Source: Topomyia yanbarensis (taxonomy: Eukaryota; Arthropoda; Insecta; Diptera; Culicidae). Taken from it: DNA of 64,000 nt. The translations under genes and the position numbers were made by a program. Location: the NCBI RefSeq assembly GCF_030247195.1, contig NC_080671.1, positions 214,562,943 to 214,626,942 of the forward strand. The letters are read 5' to 3'. Numbering within the stretch: position 1 is the stretch's first letter; each line of letters begins with the position of its first letter. Positions 1-10,142 of this stretch are shown one piece after another. A model generated the notes under the pieces. It saw only the letters and a list, made by a program, of their open reading frames with translations. It was not told where the DNA came from and ran no database searches.

Positions 1-420
1 AAATCCGGCAACGGAAAATCACTAAATGACCCACTGATGGTAGGACCAACTCTGCAGCCAGGTCTAATCGATACACTACTTCGCTTCCGAACGTACAAAG
101 TTGCTGTTACTTCAGATGTATCGAAAATGTTTAGACAAATTTCGGTACGTAAGGAAGATCGTCGATTCCATCAGATTCTGTGGAGGTCCAGTATCGATGA
201 CGAAATCAACGTTTACCAGCTTACAACGGTTACATATGGTACGGCAAGCGCACCGTTTCTGGCTACTCGAACCTTAATGCAGATGTGCGACGATGAAGCA
301 GAAGGATTCCCGCTTGCAGCAAAATTTGGCAAGAAACCGGTGTACGTGGATGATGCGCTATTTGGCGCGGACACTGTCGACGAAGCGCTCGAGATAAAGA
401 AACAACTAAAGAAACAACTA
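1..420 (+). pseudogene. BEL/Pao reverse transcriptase, N-terminal part
   Basis: The frame is open from base 1. It shows the Pao-type finger motif LNDPLMVGPTLQPGL near residues 8-22, the palm motif VTSDVSKMFRQI (first catalytic Asp) near residues 39-50, and the polymerase motif YVDDALFGAD near residues 115-124, with the YVDD catalytic pair. The reading ends at 420, where the inserted LINE begins, and resumes after 4499 in the expected register of the family. Together the two halves form a normal RT/connection region. No start codon should be assigned; the ATG at 37 is internal. Confidence 0.9.
397..420 (+). repeat. Tandem copies of the LINE target-site duplication
   Basis: The 12-mer aagaaacaacta occurs twice head to tail here and once more at 4488-4499 after the poly(A). 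One of the two left copies is extra relative to a simple target-site duplication. Confidence 0.85.
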
Positions 421-421
421 T

Positions 422-601
422 GAATGCAAAGGCTTAGACAGGAGTAAGCTATGTCGTCGATGCGGCGAGGAGGGGCATAAAGAGCGGGGGTGCACTAAGG
501 CATATAAGTGCCTTATCTGCACCTCTAAGAAGCAAGCCCATAAACATGCTATGGGCGGACCTTCGTGTCCCTTCGGCGAGTTAAATAAGAAGAAGCCGTG
601 A
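422..601 (+). pseudogene. R1-type LINE ORF1, C-terminal zinc-knuckle end (5'-truncated)
   Basis: The frame is open from the truncation point to a TGA at 599-601. It encodes CRRCGEEGHKERGC, a CX2CX4HX4C knuckle, followed by a second cluster with CLIC, an HKH pair and a final C, then a lysine-rich end. Such paired knuckles at the end of ORF1 are typical of R1-clade nucleic-acid-binding ORF1 proteins. The stop overlaps the beginning of ORF2 (codon 598-600), the usual stop/start overlap in this clade. Everything upstream of this end of ORF1 is missing because of 5' truncation. Confidence 0.85.
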
Positions 602-3573
602 GAGTCACACAGCTAAATCTTAACCATTGTGCAGCAGCCCAACAGCTGCTGTGGCAGTCGGTCTCGGAGTCGAGGACAGATGTCGCCCTCTTATCAGACC
701 CGTACAGCATCCCTGCCGGCAACGGCAATTGGGTGTCGGACGGGTCTGGAATGGTGGCAATCTGTACAACGGGAAGGTTCCCGGTTCAAGAGGTAATACA
801 CCCCTCCGCCGAGGGTGTGGCGATTGCCAAGATCAATGGTGTGTTCTATTGCAGCTGCTACGCCCCACCAAGGTGGCCAATAGAACAGTTCTACCAGATG
901 ATCGACAGGCTCTCGTCGGACCTCGTGGGCCGGAAACCGGTAGTAATAGCGGGAGACTTCAACGCTTGGGCAGTGGAGTGGGGCAGCCGCTGTACAAATA
1001 GCAGGGGTCAAGCGCTAATGGAAGCGTTTGCGAAACTCGATACTGTGCTAGCTAATGATGGCTCCGCTAGTACATTCCGTAGAAACGGAGTGGAGGCGTG
1101 GATTGATTTGACCTTTGCCAGCCCGAGTCTGGCTCCAGGCATGGAATGGAGGGTAGACGAAGGCTACACCCATAGTGATCATTTAGCAATCCGCTTTAAG
1201 CTCAACTATGGTGTGCAGCATCCGAGGGCGGGAGATCCCTGTCAGGTACGCGGGTGGAAGTCCAATCACTTCGACAGCGAAGCTTTCACCGCGGCCCTGG
1301 GACTGGAGGCCAACACCGACAGTCTAAGCGGGGATGCGCTGGTAGCTGTTCTATCACGCGCGTGCGACGCCACTATGCCGAGAAAAACACTGCCAAGAAA
1401 CGGTAGATGCCCGGTATACTGGTGGAGTGCCGAGATTGCAGCTCTACGGTCAGTCTGTCTCAGAGCTAGACGTAGGATGCAAAGAGCTCGCACCGAGGAT
1501 GCAAGAGAGAACCGCCGTGAAGTGTTTCGAGCTGCGAAATTAGCCCTTAACAAGGCTATTAAAAGCAGCAAGAGAGCGTGTTTCGACAACCTGTGTGAGA
1601 GTGCCAACGCGAATCCGTGGGGTGACGCCTACCGGATTGTGATGGCCAAGACCAAAGGGGGCTCCTCACCCCCAGAACGGTCTCCGGACCGGTTGGCAAC
1701 GATTATCGAAGTACTCTTCCCGTCTCGAGCCACAAGCCCCTGGCCACCTGCACTACGAGACAGTGCGGGCACGGTCGAAATGGTGGCTCCAGTGACGAAC
1801 GAAGAACTACTCGCAGTGGCTAAATCCCTAGCAATGAATAAAGCTCCAGGGCCGGATGGAGTCCCGAACAACGCTCTCAAGGCAGCGATCATAGCGAACC
1901 CGAACATGTTCAGGCTAGCTATGCAGAGATGCCTTGACGAGTGCCGTTTCCCCGATAGATGGAAAAGGCAGAAACTGGTGCTGTTGCCGAAGCCCGGGAA
2001 GCCGCCAGGCGACCCATCGGCGTACAGACCAATCTGTCTGATAGACACGACTGGCAAACTGCTTGAGAGGATCATCCTCAACAGGCTCACCCCGTACGCG
2101 GAAGGTACGGACGGTCTGTCAAGCAACCAGTTTGGCTTTCGGAAGGGTAAGTCCACAGTGGACGCTCTCAACTCAGTGATAAATACTGCCGAGATAGCGA
2201 TCCAACGAAAAAGGCGAGGTATTCGATACTGTGCGTTAGTGACACTTGACGTGAAGAATGCATTCAACAGCGCAAGCTGGGATGCCATCGCGCTCTCGTT
2301 ACACCGGTTTAGCCTACCGGTGGGTCTGTACCGGATCCTGGAAAGTTACTTCCAAAACCGCGTACTGCTATACGAGACCGATGCCGGTCAGAAAAGGGTT
2401 CCGATTACCGCCGGAGTCCCGCAGGGCTCGATCCTAGGCCCGGTGCTATGGAACCTCATGTATGACGGGGTTCTGAGACTGAAGTTCCCTCCTGGGGTCA
2501 AGATCGTCGGCTTTGCCGACGACGTAACCTTGGAGGTCTACGGGGAGTCAATTCCTGAGGTAGAACTAACCGCAGAACACGCGATTAGCACGGTGGAGGA
2601 ATGGATGAGCGCGAGAGGCCTGGAGCTCGCTCATCATAAGACGGAGGTAGTTATCGTCAACAACCGCAAGTCGGCACAACATGCAGTTATCCATGTGGGA
2701 GAAGTCGCGATCACTTCACAGCGAAGTCTGAAGTCTCTCGGAGTCATTATAGACGACAAGCTGACCTTCGGCAGCCATGTCGACTATACGTGCAAGAGAG
2801 CGTCGACTGCTGTTGCGGCACTATCGAGAATGATGTCCAACAGCTCAAAGGTGTGCGCCAGTAGACGTAGGTTACTGGCAGGCGTTGCCGTATCTATCCT
2901 CAGGTACGGCGGCCCGTCATGGTCAAGAGCACTGAGGGTAACCAGTTACCTACAGAAACTGGAGAGCACCTACCGCGTGATGTGCCTCAGAGTGATATCT
3001 GCCTACCGCACGGTATCACACGATGCATCCTGCGTGATAGCGAGCATGATGCCAGTCGGGCTGGTCATTCGGGAAGATGAGGAGTGCTTTGAGCTACGTG
3101 GAAATAGGGGAGCCCGCGAGCGCACCAGGGTGACCTCGGTCGCCAGATGGCAGCGTGAGTGGGACAACTCCTCGAAAGGTAGGTGGACCCACCGGCTGAT
3201 ACCTAGCATATCGAGCTGGGTGGGAAGACCCCATGGGGAAGTTCACTTCCACCTGACACAATTCCTGTCAGGCCATGGCTGTTTCCGTCAGTACCTCCAC
3301 AGGTTCGGACACGCGGAGGTCCCAGTCTGCCCGGACTGCCCAGGTGTAGATGAAACTGCCGAGCACATACTGTTCGTATGTCATCGGTTCGACGTCGAAA
3401 GAAGAGCAATGCTTGACGTCTGTGGCTGGGACACAACCCCGGATACCCTTATCCAGCGGATGTGTCAAACGGTGGAGAAGTGGAACGCAGTCTCGGCTGC
3501 TACCATCCAGATTGCCAGTAGGCTACAGGTAATCTGGCGAACCGAGCAGCAGACGGCGGGCACGGCTAACTAG
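598..3573 (+). CDS. R1-type LINE ORF2: endonuclease / reverse transcriptase, 991 codons, no internal stop
   Basis: ORF2 makes the enzyme that nicks the target and copies the LINE RNA into it. An apurinic-like endonuclease covers about residues 1-205: QLNLNHCAAAQ at the start, AGDFNAWAVEWGS at 118-130 and SDHLAI near 193. The reverse transcriptase starts around the KAPGPDG box at 415, continues through SNQFGFRKGKST near 508 and AGVPQGSILGP near 606, and has the catalytic FADD at 639-642. A C-terminal zinc cluster CPDCPG...HILFVCH lies near 911-928. The first codon is GTG (598) where related elements have ATG, so initiation may be damaged even though the frame is intact. The R1 clade call rests on the endonuclease start, FADD and the C-terminal cluster. 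Confidence 0.93.
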   Translation: MRVTQLNLNHCAAAQQLLWQSVSESRTDVALLSDPYSIPAGNGNWVSDGSGMVAICTTGRFPVQEVIHPSAEGVAIAKINGVFYCSCYAPPRWPIEQFYQMIDRLSSDLVGRKPVVIAGDFNAWAVEWGSRCTNSRGQALMEAFAKLDTVLANDGSASTFRRNGVEAWIDLTFASPSLAPGMEWRVDEGYTHSDHLAIRFKLNYGVQHPRAGDPCQVRGWKSNHFDSEAFTAALGLEANTDSLSGDALVAVLSRACDATMPRKTLPRNGRCPVYWWSAEIAALRSVCLRARRRMQRARTEDARENRREVFRAAKLALNKAIKSSKRACFDNLCESANANPWGDAYRIVMAKTKGGSSPPERSPDRLATIIEVLFPSRATSPWPPALRDSAGTVEMVAPVTNEELLAVAKSLAMNKAPGPDGVPNNALKAAIIANPNMFRLAMQRCLDECRFPDRWKRQKLVLLPKPGKPPGDPSAYRPICLIDTTGKLLERIILNRLTPYAEGTDGLSSNQFGFRKGKSTVDALNSVINTAEIAIQRKRRGIRYCALVTLDVKNAFNSASWDAIALSLHRFSLPVGLYRILESYFQNRVLLYETDAGQKRVPITAGVPQGSILGPVLWNLMYDGVLRLKFPPGVKIVGFADDVTLEVYGESIPEVELTAEHAISTVEEWMSARGLELAHHKTEVVIVNNRKSAQHAVIHVGEVAITSQRSLKSLGVIIDDKLTFGSHVDYTCKRASTAVAALSRMMSNSSKVCASRRRLLAGVAVSILRYGGPSWSRALRVTSYLQKLESTYRVMCLRVISAYRTVSHDASCVIASMMPVGLVIREDEECFELRGNRGARERTRVTSVARWQREWDNSSKGRWTHRLIPSISSWVGRPHGEVHFHLTQFLSGHGCFRQYLHRFGHAEVPVCPDCPGVDETAEHILFVCHRFDVERRAMLDVCGWDTTPDTLIQRMCQTVEKWNAVSAATIQIASRLQVIWRTEQQTAGTAN

Positions 3574-4472
3574 TGATTGGTTAGTTGGAGCGAAAAAGGC
3601 CAAGCGCAAAATAAGAGAGTGAATGGTCTGTTCATGCCGAGGTAGGTTGGCGCAGCGAATGGCAACCGCGTAAGGGGTAAACCCAGCCACCCCGAAGCAA
3701 GACAGAAGAGTGAGTGTATAGGCGTATAAGTGGACTGCCTCATGCCAAGACGGGAGGGTCGTAGCGTAGTATGTTGGGACTTAGCTATCGATGCCTCATG
3801 GCGTGGCAGAGGAGTGAAAGGGTGAGCATCCAAGTCAGTCTCACACTGCATGTTAAGGGTGAGCATAAAAGTCAGCCTCACAGGTTGGTTGCAAGCAAGG
3901 AATGAAAAAGGTGAGCACAAAAGTCAGCCTCGCATGGTATGTCAGAAGTGGGGCCTAAGAAAAATGTCCCACATGGGATGCCAGAGGGAGTGACAAAGGT
4001 ACAATAGAGTGGCACGATTGAGAGTGAATCAGGTGATAGGGTGAGCACCCAAGTCAGCCTCACATGTATGGGTAGGGCGAGCACAAAAGTAAGCCTAGCA
4101 AGGAATGAGTAAGGTGAGCACACAAGTCAGCCTCGCATGGAACGTAAAAGGTGAGCACAAAAGTCAGCCTCATGTGGGAGTGTTTGAGAGCGAATCAAAG
4201 TGTGATTGAGAGAGCACCCAAGTAAGCCTCATACAGGATGTATGATCGCGTGAGTGAGAGTGAATGAGTACACTTAGTACAGCCATCCCCCCAGAAGTAA
4301 TACCGAGAGGTAGTTCCTGGGAGGAATGATGGCGGAGCCCAATGGAGTTTAGTCGGTATTAATGGCTGGTCACCATTCGAGCCCGACACGCCCCCAGTGC
4401 ACCCCGTGTGGTAGATTGGACCCTACCGTTAGCACGTGTACTGGGCTAGGACATAAAGGTCTTCTCCATTGT
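3574..4472 (+). repeat. LINE 3' UTR with ~8 degenerate copies of a short motif
   Basis: The 3' UTR contains irregularly spaced copies of the motif gtgagcacaaaagtcagcct, beginning near 3831, 3859, 3911, 4041, 4077, 4113, 4151 and 4211. Spacing runs from about 28 to 130 bp. Blocks of agtgaatgagt lie between them. No reading frame is conserved through the array, so it is read as noncoding 3' UTR structure. Confidence 0.75.
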
Positions 4473-4499
4473 AAAAAAAAAAAAAAAAAGAAACAACTA

Positions 4500-5363
4500 G
4501 TGGGAATGTTTGGAAAGGCAGGCTTCGAGTTGCACAAGTGGTGTTCAAATCGTAAAGAAGTGCTGGCTGATTTGTCGGAAGAGAAGCTGGAAAAGAAGGT
4601 GCTATTCAGCGATGAAGGTCGTACCAAAACTCTCGGGTTAACTTGGCAACCCAGCGAGGACGTTTTCAGTTTCGACGTATTGTCTTTTGCTTCCAACGAA
4701 CGAGTATCGACCAAACGCACAGTTCTGTCGGATATATCAAAATTATTTGACCCTCTAGGACTAGCAGGGCCAGTCGTTATGACTGGAAAACTAATTATGC
4801 AAGAACTATGGCAAACAAAACGGAAGTGGGACGAGCCACTTGAACCACAGTTGGAAAAATCGTTGAACGAGTATCGACGTCAGCTGCAGGAAATGAAAAC
4901 CATTCGAATAAGCAGGTGTGTGCTTCCTCTTCCAGATACAGTATTTGTCGAATTGGTGGGGTTCTGCGATGCATCACAAAAGGGTTACGGGGCATGTGTG
5001 TATTTAAGGTCTCGAAATACGCAAGGTCAAATTTCAATTCGTTTGTTGTGCTCCAAATCTCGTGTCGCACCCCTAAAGGCAAATCGAGCCACGATTCCGC
5101 GCCTAGAACTGTGTGGAGCACTTTTGCTCGCTCAATTAGTAGAAAGTGTCAAACGATCACTAGCAAACATCGACCGTGCTTTACTTTGGTCCGACTCTAC
5201 TATCGCGCTCAGTTGGATCAACACTTGTCCCAGTAAGCTGGATGTTTTCGTTTCGAATCGTGTTGCAAAGATCCAGAGATTGACCAGTTCTGGAGATTGG
5301 TCTCACGTCGGCACGCACGATAATCCAGCGGATTATTATGCCAATCGAACTAGGGTCATCTAA
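4500..5363 (+). pseudogene. BEL/Pao RT connection and RNase H
   Basis: The frame resumes after the LINE with VGMFGKAGFELHKWCSN, the expected end of the RT palm. KRTVLSDISKLFDPLGL, the hallmark connection motif of Pao elements, follows near 4710-4765. RNase H motifs follow: VGFCDASQKGYGACVY (first Asp), LELCGALLLAQL (Glu) and LLWSDSTIALSWI (Asp), then HVGTHDNPAD. In the family the last motif runs on into the linker to integrase; here it changes frame at about 5330-5340 and stops at 5361-5363. Confidence 0.9.
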
Positions 5364-6621
5364 ACTATGGTGGCAAGGAGCACAATTCCTGCGGGACGGG
5401 AATAGTACTTGGCCAAAGGGAGTCCAATTGATTGCCCCAGAAGAATTGCCTGAACTGATCACAGTAACTGCCATGTCGGTGGTAGTGGAGAAGCTCCAAC
5501 TGTTCGACAACTGCAGCAAGTACAATACCATGCTTCGGGTCATCGCGCGCATCAAGCGCTTGTTCCAGAATCGTCGTCGTGGTCCACTTAATCAGTATCA
5601 AGGAGAACTAACAGCGGAAGAGATCCGACATGCAAGGCTCACCATCGTTCGATTCGTCCAGGAGGAGAGCTTTCCGGAAGCATTCTCCCAACTACGAAAG
5701 CAAGTAAAGTTGAAGAACCATTCGCTAATGCCACTCTCTCCATTCGTAGACAATCATGGCGTGCTTAGGGTGGGAGGTCGCCTGTCGAAGTCGTCATGCT
5801 CATTCGACACGAAACACCAGATGATCCTACCGAAGAATCATCCCTTCACAACCGCAGTCATCCGATCTGTGCACGAGTCCAATATGCACGCCGGGATTCA
5901 AATCACGTTAACAGCAACTAGAAGAGAGTTTTGGATAATCAGAGGTAGAAGCACGGTGAAGAAAATTCTGAAGGATTGTGTTGTCTGCTTCAAGAGCAAT
6001 CCCCGCCCTATTCAGCAGTATATGGGGGATTTGCCGGCTTGCCGCTTGGAAGGCCAATATCCGTTTTACCGAATCGGAATCGATCTTTGTGGACCAGTGT
6101 ACTTGAAGCAGCGAAACAAACGATCGACCGCAGCCTTTTTAGCGTCGTTCGATCGTTTCACCGGCTGCCGTGGAAGACCGCTTACAGTTTGGACCGATAA
6201 CGGTACGAACTTCGTCGGAGCTGCTAATCTGTTGTCTGAATGGGATAAATTCTTCGCTTGTGCCGACATCCAAGACGGTATTCGACGAACCTACAGTAAC
6301 GAGATCGAGTGGCGCTTCAACCCCCCAGAGGCACCGCATTTCGGCGGTATCTGGGAATCGAATATCCGTCAAACAAAGATTTTGTTGGTTAAATACACGG
6401 CAGGGGCATCGCTGAGTTACGAAGAAATGTCGACCGTTCTGTGTCGAATCGAAGCTATTTTGAATTCGAGGCCATTGTCGGACGATCCAGAGGACCCCAT
6501 TGTCGGACGATCCAGAGGACTTCGAACCATTAACTCCGGGTCATTTTCTAATCTTCAGACCCCTAAATGCTGTTGCTCGTCCCGAAGTTTCGGAAAATCG
6601 CAAACACCCAAGGCAACGTAA
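5338..6621 (+). pseudogene. BEL/Pao integrase with a gap in the catalytic core
   Basis: After the frameshift the linker SSKLWWQGAQFLRD is recognisable. The HHCC zinc domain follows (HESNMHAG ... DCVVCF), then the integrase core with GIDLCGPVY (first Asp) and VWTDNGTNFVG (second Asp), and WESNIRQ carrying the likely Glu. Between LKQRNKRSTAAFLASF and RFTGCRGRP some two dozen residues normally present, including the VHLE-type strand, are absent. The core fold cannot be complete. The reading then leaves frame at a 25 bp duplication (6472-6521). Confidence 0.87.
6472..6521 (+). repeat. 25 bp tandem duplication causing a frameshift
   Basis: The unit beginning ccattgtcggacgatccaga occurs twice (6472-6496, 6497-6521) with one mismatch. 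Twenty-five is not a multiple of three, so the integrase frame is lost and the rest of the protein continues in another frame. Confidence 0.95.
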
Positions 6622-6952
6622 CGAGCACATTAACGTGATAATACAACACTTCTGGAATGGTTGGCAATCCGAATATATATCATCGCTACAAGAGAGGTAC
6701 AAATGGCACAAAAAGGTTAATGTCGAAGTTGGGCAACTCGCATTGATTAAAAAGGACAACATGCCTGTTCAAAAATGGTTACTCGGCCATATCGTCGAAG
6801 TCGTTCCAGGTTCCAGAGGCGTAGTGAGAGTTGCTGATGTAAAAACACAGAAAGGAATTTGTCGCCGTCCAGTATCGAAGTTGTGTTTTCTTCCCATAGC
6901 TCCAGAACAGTGTATCGAAAGGCAAGCCTTTCAACGGCGGGAGGATGATTGA
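6497..6952 (+). pseudogene. BEL/Pao polyprotein C-terminal domain (DUF5641-like)
   Basis: From the second repeat unit the frame encodes FEPLTPGHFLI, then HFWNGWQSEYISSLQERYKW, and VGQLALIKKDNMPVQKWLLG. This order is characteristic of the C-terminal domain of BEL/Pao polyproteins. It ends RPVSKLCFLPIA plus a short tail at the TGA 6950-6952, just before the probable LTR. Confidence 0.9.
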
Positions 6953-7328
6953 GACAGATCGATCGAATCGGCACCACTGCAGTAACGAGCATAAATCCGA
7001 ACGCAGCCGCCAGCGTTATCGTATCATCGTTTTCGAATAGCCCATAGTGGAGATCGCTTTCGTTTAATATCTTTGTACCGAGTGCACACACGCACACTGC
7101 TGCAGCATCAGTTACGAAGACTTTATATGTTATTGTTACTTTTGTAAATATTAGTGTTTATATATGGCCACTGGTAGTATTTAGTAAGTCAGTTCCATAG
7201 CGATCGTGGAAGAATGAAGATAGTCCGCAAAATTTTCCCCGTTTAATTTGTACCGCGTGTTCCGCGTTTGAACCAGCCGTATTCAGTTTTATACAGTCGG
7301 CGAATCGGACAGTGTCGAGTCTTGCACA
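6950..7328 (+). repeat. Probable 3' LTR of the first BEL element
   Basis: A purine-rich stretch (ggcgggaggatgat) ends at 6949 and could be the polypurine tract. The following ~379 bp begin TGAGAC and end GCACA, just where a repeat also present at 8546 starts. No second LTR lies in the window, so both borders are inferred. Confidence 0.45.
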
Positions 7329-8880
7329 CTGCGTGTTCGTACTCATCACCCTGTAATTCCGGAACCGGAAGTCGGGTCCATTAGAAATTCAATAGCAGCC
7401 TATGGGAACGTTGCACCTTTCATTTGAGACTAAGTTTGTCAAAATTGGTTCAGCCATCTCTGAGAAAAATGAGTGACATATTTGGTCACATACACACACA
7501 TACGCACATACACACACATTCATACATACACACACATTCATATATACACACATACATACACACAGACATTTGCCGAACTCGACGAACTGAATCGAATGGT
7601 ACATGTCACTCGGCCCTCCGGGCCTCCGTTAACAAGTCGGTTTTCAGAGCAATTGCAATACCTTTCTATTGAGAAAGGCAAAAAGGTGCGAAATCGGCAG
7701 TCCCAAAAAGTCGATTTTTATAAAAAAAAAATTTTTCGAGATAACATAAAATCTCGACGTTTCATGCATTTTAAAGATGTTTGGCATCAAAAATACGAAT
7801 TCGATTTCTGAAATTTCATGAGGTCCCCCTTTGAAAAAAAAAATTGAGTTCCGGCTTATATGGGAATTTCATATGTGACCGGACGATTTAGTCTATATTT
7901 CCGGACCCATATAAGCGATCCGTACGAAATTTTATAGACATCTATGAGGATATTATAGCTATCATTTGGGACTAAGTTTGTGAAAATCGGCCCAACCATT
8001 TCCGGGAAACTGATGTGAGTTCGTAAATTTTGAAAGATGACCGCTTTTCCCGGGCACTTCCGGAACCGTCTATGGTAGTCAATGTAGTCAACGAAAGTTT
8101 GGTTGGCCGTCGGTGAGCTAGAACAGCAAATTTAAGTTGTTTGAGAGACATTTTAGCGAATTTTTTACCTTTTTTGCTTTCATCGGAGTATCGGTTTGAA
8201 TCACAATTTGCTATGTGATCGCACGCCACAACCTGTAACTCCGGAACCGGAAGTTGGATCGGGATGAAATTAAATAGCTATTTATGGGGACGCAATACCT
8301 TTCATTTGAGGCCAAGCTTAGTCGAATCGGTTTAGCCATCTCCGAGAAACCGATGTGACTGTTATTCTGAATTTAGATACTTCCGCCGGGGCTTCCGGAA
8401 CCGATGATGGTGGCCAATGTGGCCAAATAGACTTTGAATGGATGTTAGTGACCTAATACTACAAATCGAAGCAGTTGTGGTCATATTTTGGAAAAATTTT
8501 CACCTTTATACATTCATTGCAGAATTTATTAAAATCAACATTTTCTGCGTGTTCGTACTCATCACCCTGTAATTCCGGAACCGGAAGTCGGATCCATTAG
8601 AAATTCAATAGCAGTCTATGGGAACGTTGCACCTTTCATTTGAGACTAAGTTTGTCAAAATCGGTTCAGCCATCTCTGAGAAAAATGAGTGACATTTTTG
8701 GTCACATACACACATACGCACATACACACACATACATACATACACACATACATACACACACAGACATTTGCCGAACTCGACGAACCAAATCGAATGGTAC
8801 ATGTCACTCGGCCCTCCGGGCCTCCGTTAAAAAGTCGGTTTTCAGAGCAATTGCAATACCTTTCTATTGAGAAAGGCAAA
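7329..8880 (+). repeat. Array of degenerate ~300 bp repeat modules with CA/TACA microsatellites
   Basis: Two closely similar modules (7329-7680 and 8546-8880) begin ctgcgtgttcgtactcatca, pass through ccggaaccggaagtcgg, tttgagactaagtttgtcaa and a CA/TACA microsatellite, and end with ctttctattgagaaaggcaa. Between them lie two more diverged partial modules (about 7850-8030 and 8228-8370) with the same ccggaaccggaag / gccatctccgagaaa landmarks. From memory such modules are frequent in mosquito genomes. I see no coding capacity; ORFs over the CA tracts are artefacts. Confidence 0.75.

Positions 8881-10142
<1,262 letters not shown>

Larger units (their letters stand above)
421..4487 (+). mobile_element. 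R1-clade non-LTR retrotransposon, 5'-truncated, inserted in the BEL element
   Basis: Content in order: last part of ORF1 with zinc knuckles, full ORF2 (598-3573), a ~900 bp 3' UTR with internal repeats, and a poly(A) run at 4473-4487. The 12-mer aagaaacaacta stands directly before the element (409-420) and directly after the poly(A) (4488-4499), the expected mark of target-primed insertion. It is present once more at 397-408, so the left flank carries it in tandem. Removing 409-4499 restores an uninterrupted BEL protein that aligns without gap to the usual family spacing. The element therefore landed in an already resident BEL copy. Confidence 0.93.
1..7328 (+). mobile_element. BEL/Pao LTR retrotransposon, 5' end outside window, interrupted by a LINE
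   Basis: Three blocks of BEL/Pao pol can be followed in order: reverse transcriptase (1-420 and 4500-4750), RNase H (about 4950-5350), integrase (5700-6500) and the C-terminal domain to the stop at 6950-6952. A R1-type LINE (421-4487) sits inside the RT/connection region. The element is dead: there is a frameshift at the RNase H/integrase border, a gap in the integrase core and a 25 bp tandem duplication that shifts frame. The 5' LTR, Gag and protease lie left of the window. The right limit is taken as the end of a probable 3' LTR at 7328, where an unrelated repeat begins; that limit is inferred. Confidence 0.85.

Noticed and set aside
1629..2288. 219-codon minus-strand ORF
   Set aside because: Shadow of the LINE ORF2, whose motifs on the plus strand are unambiguous.
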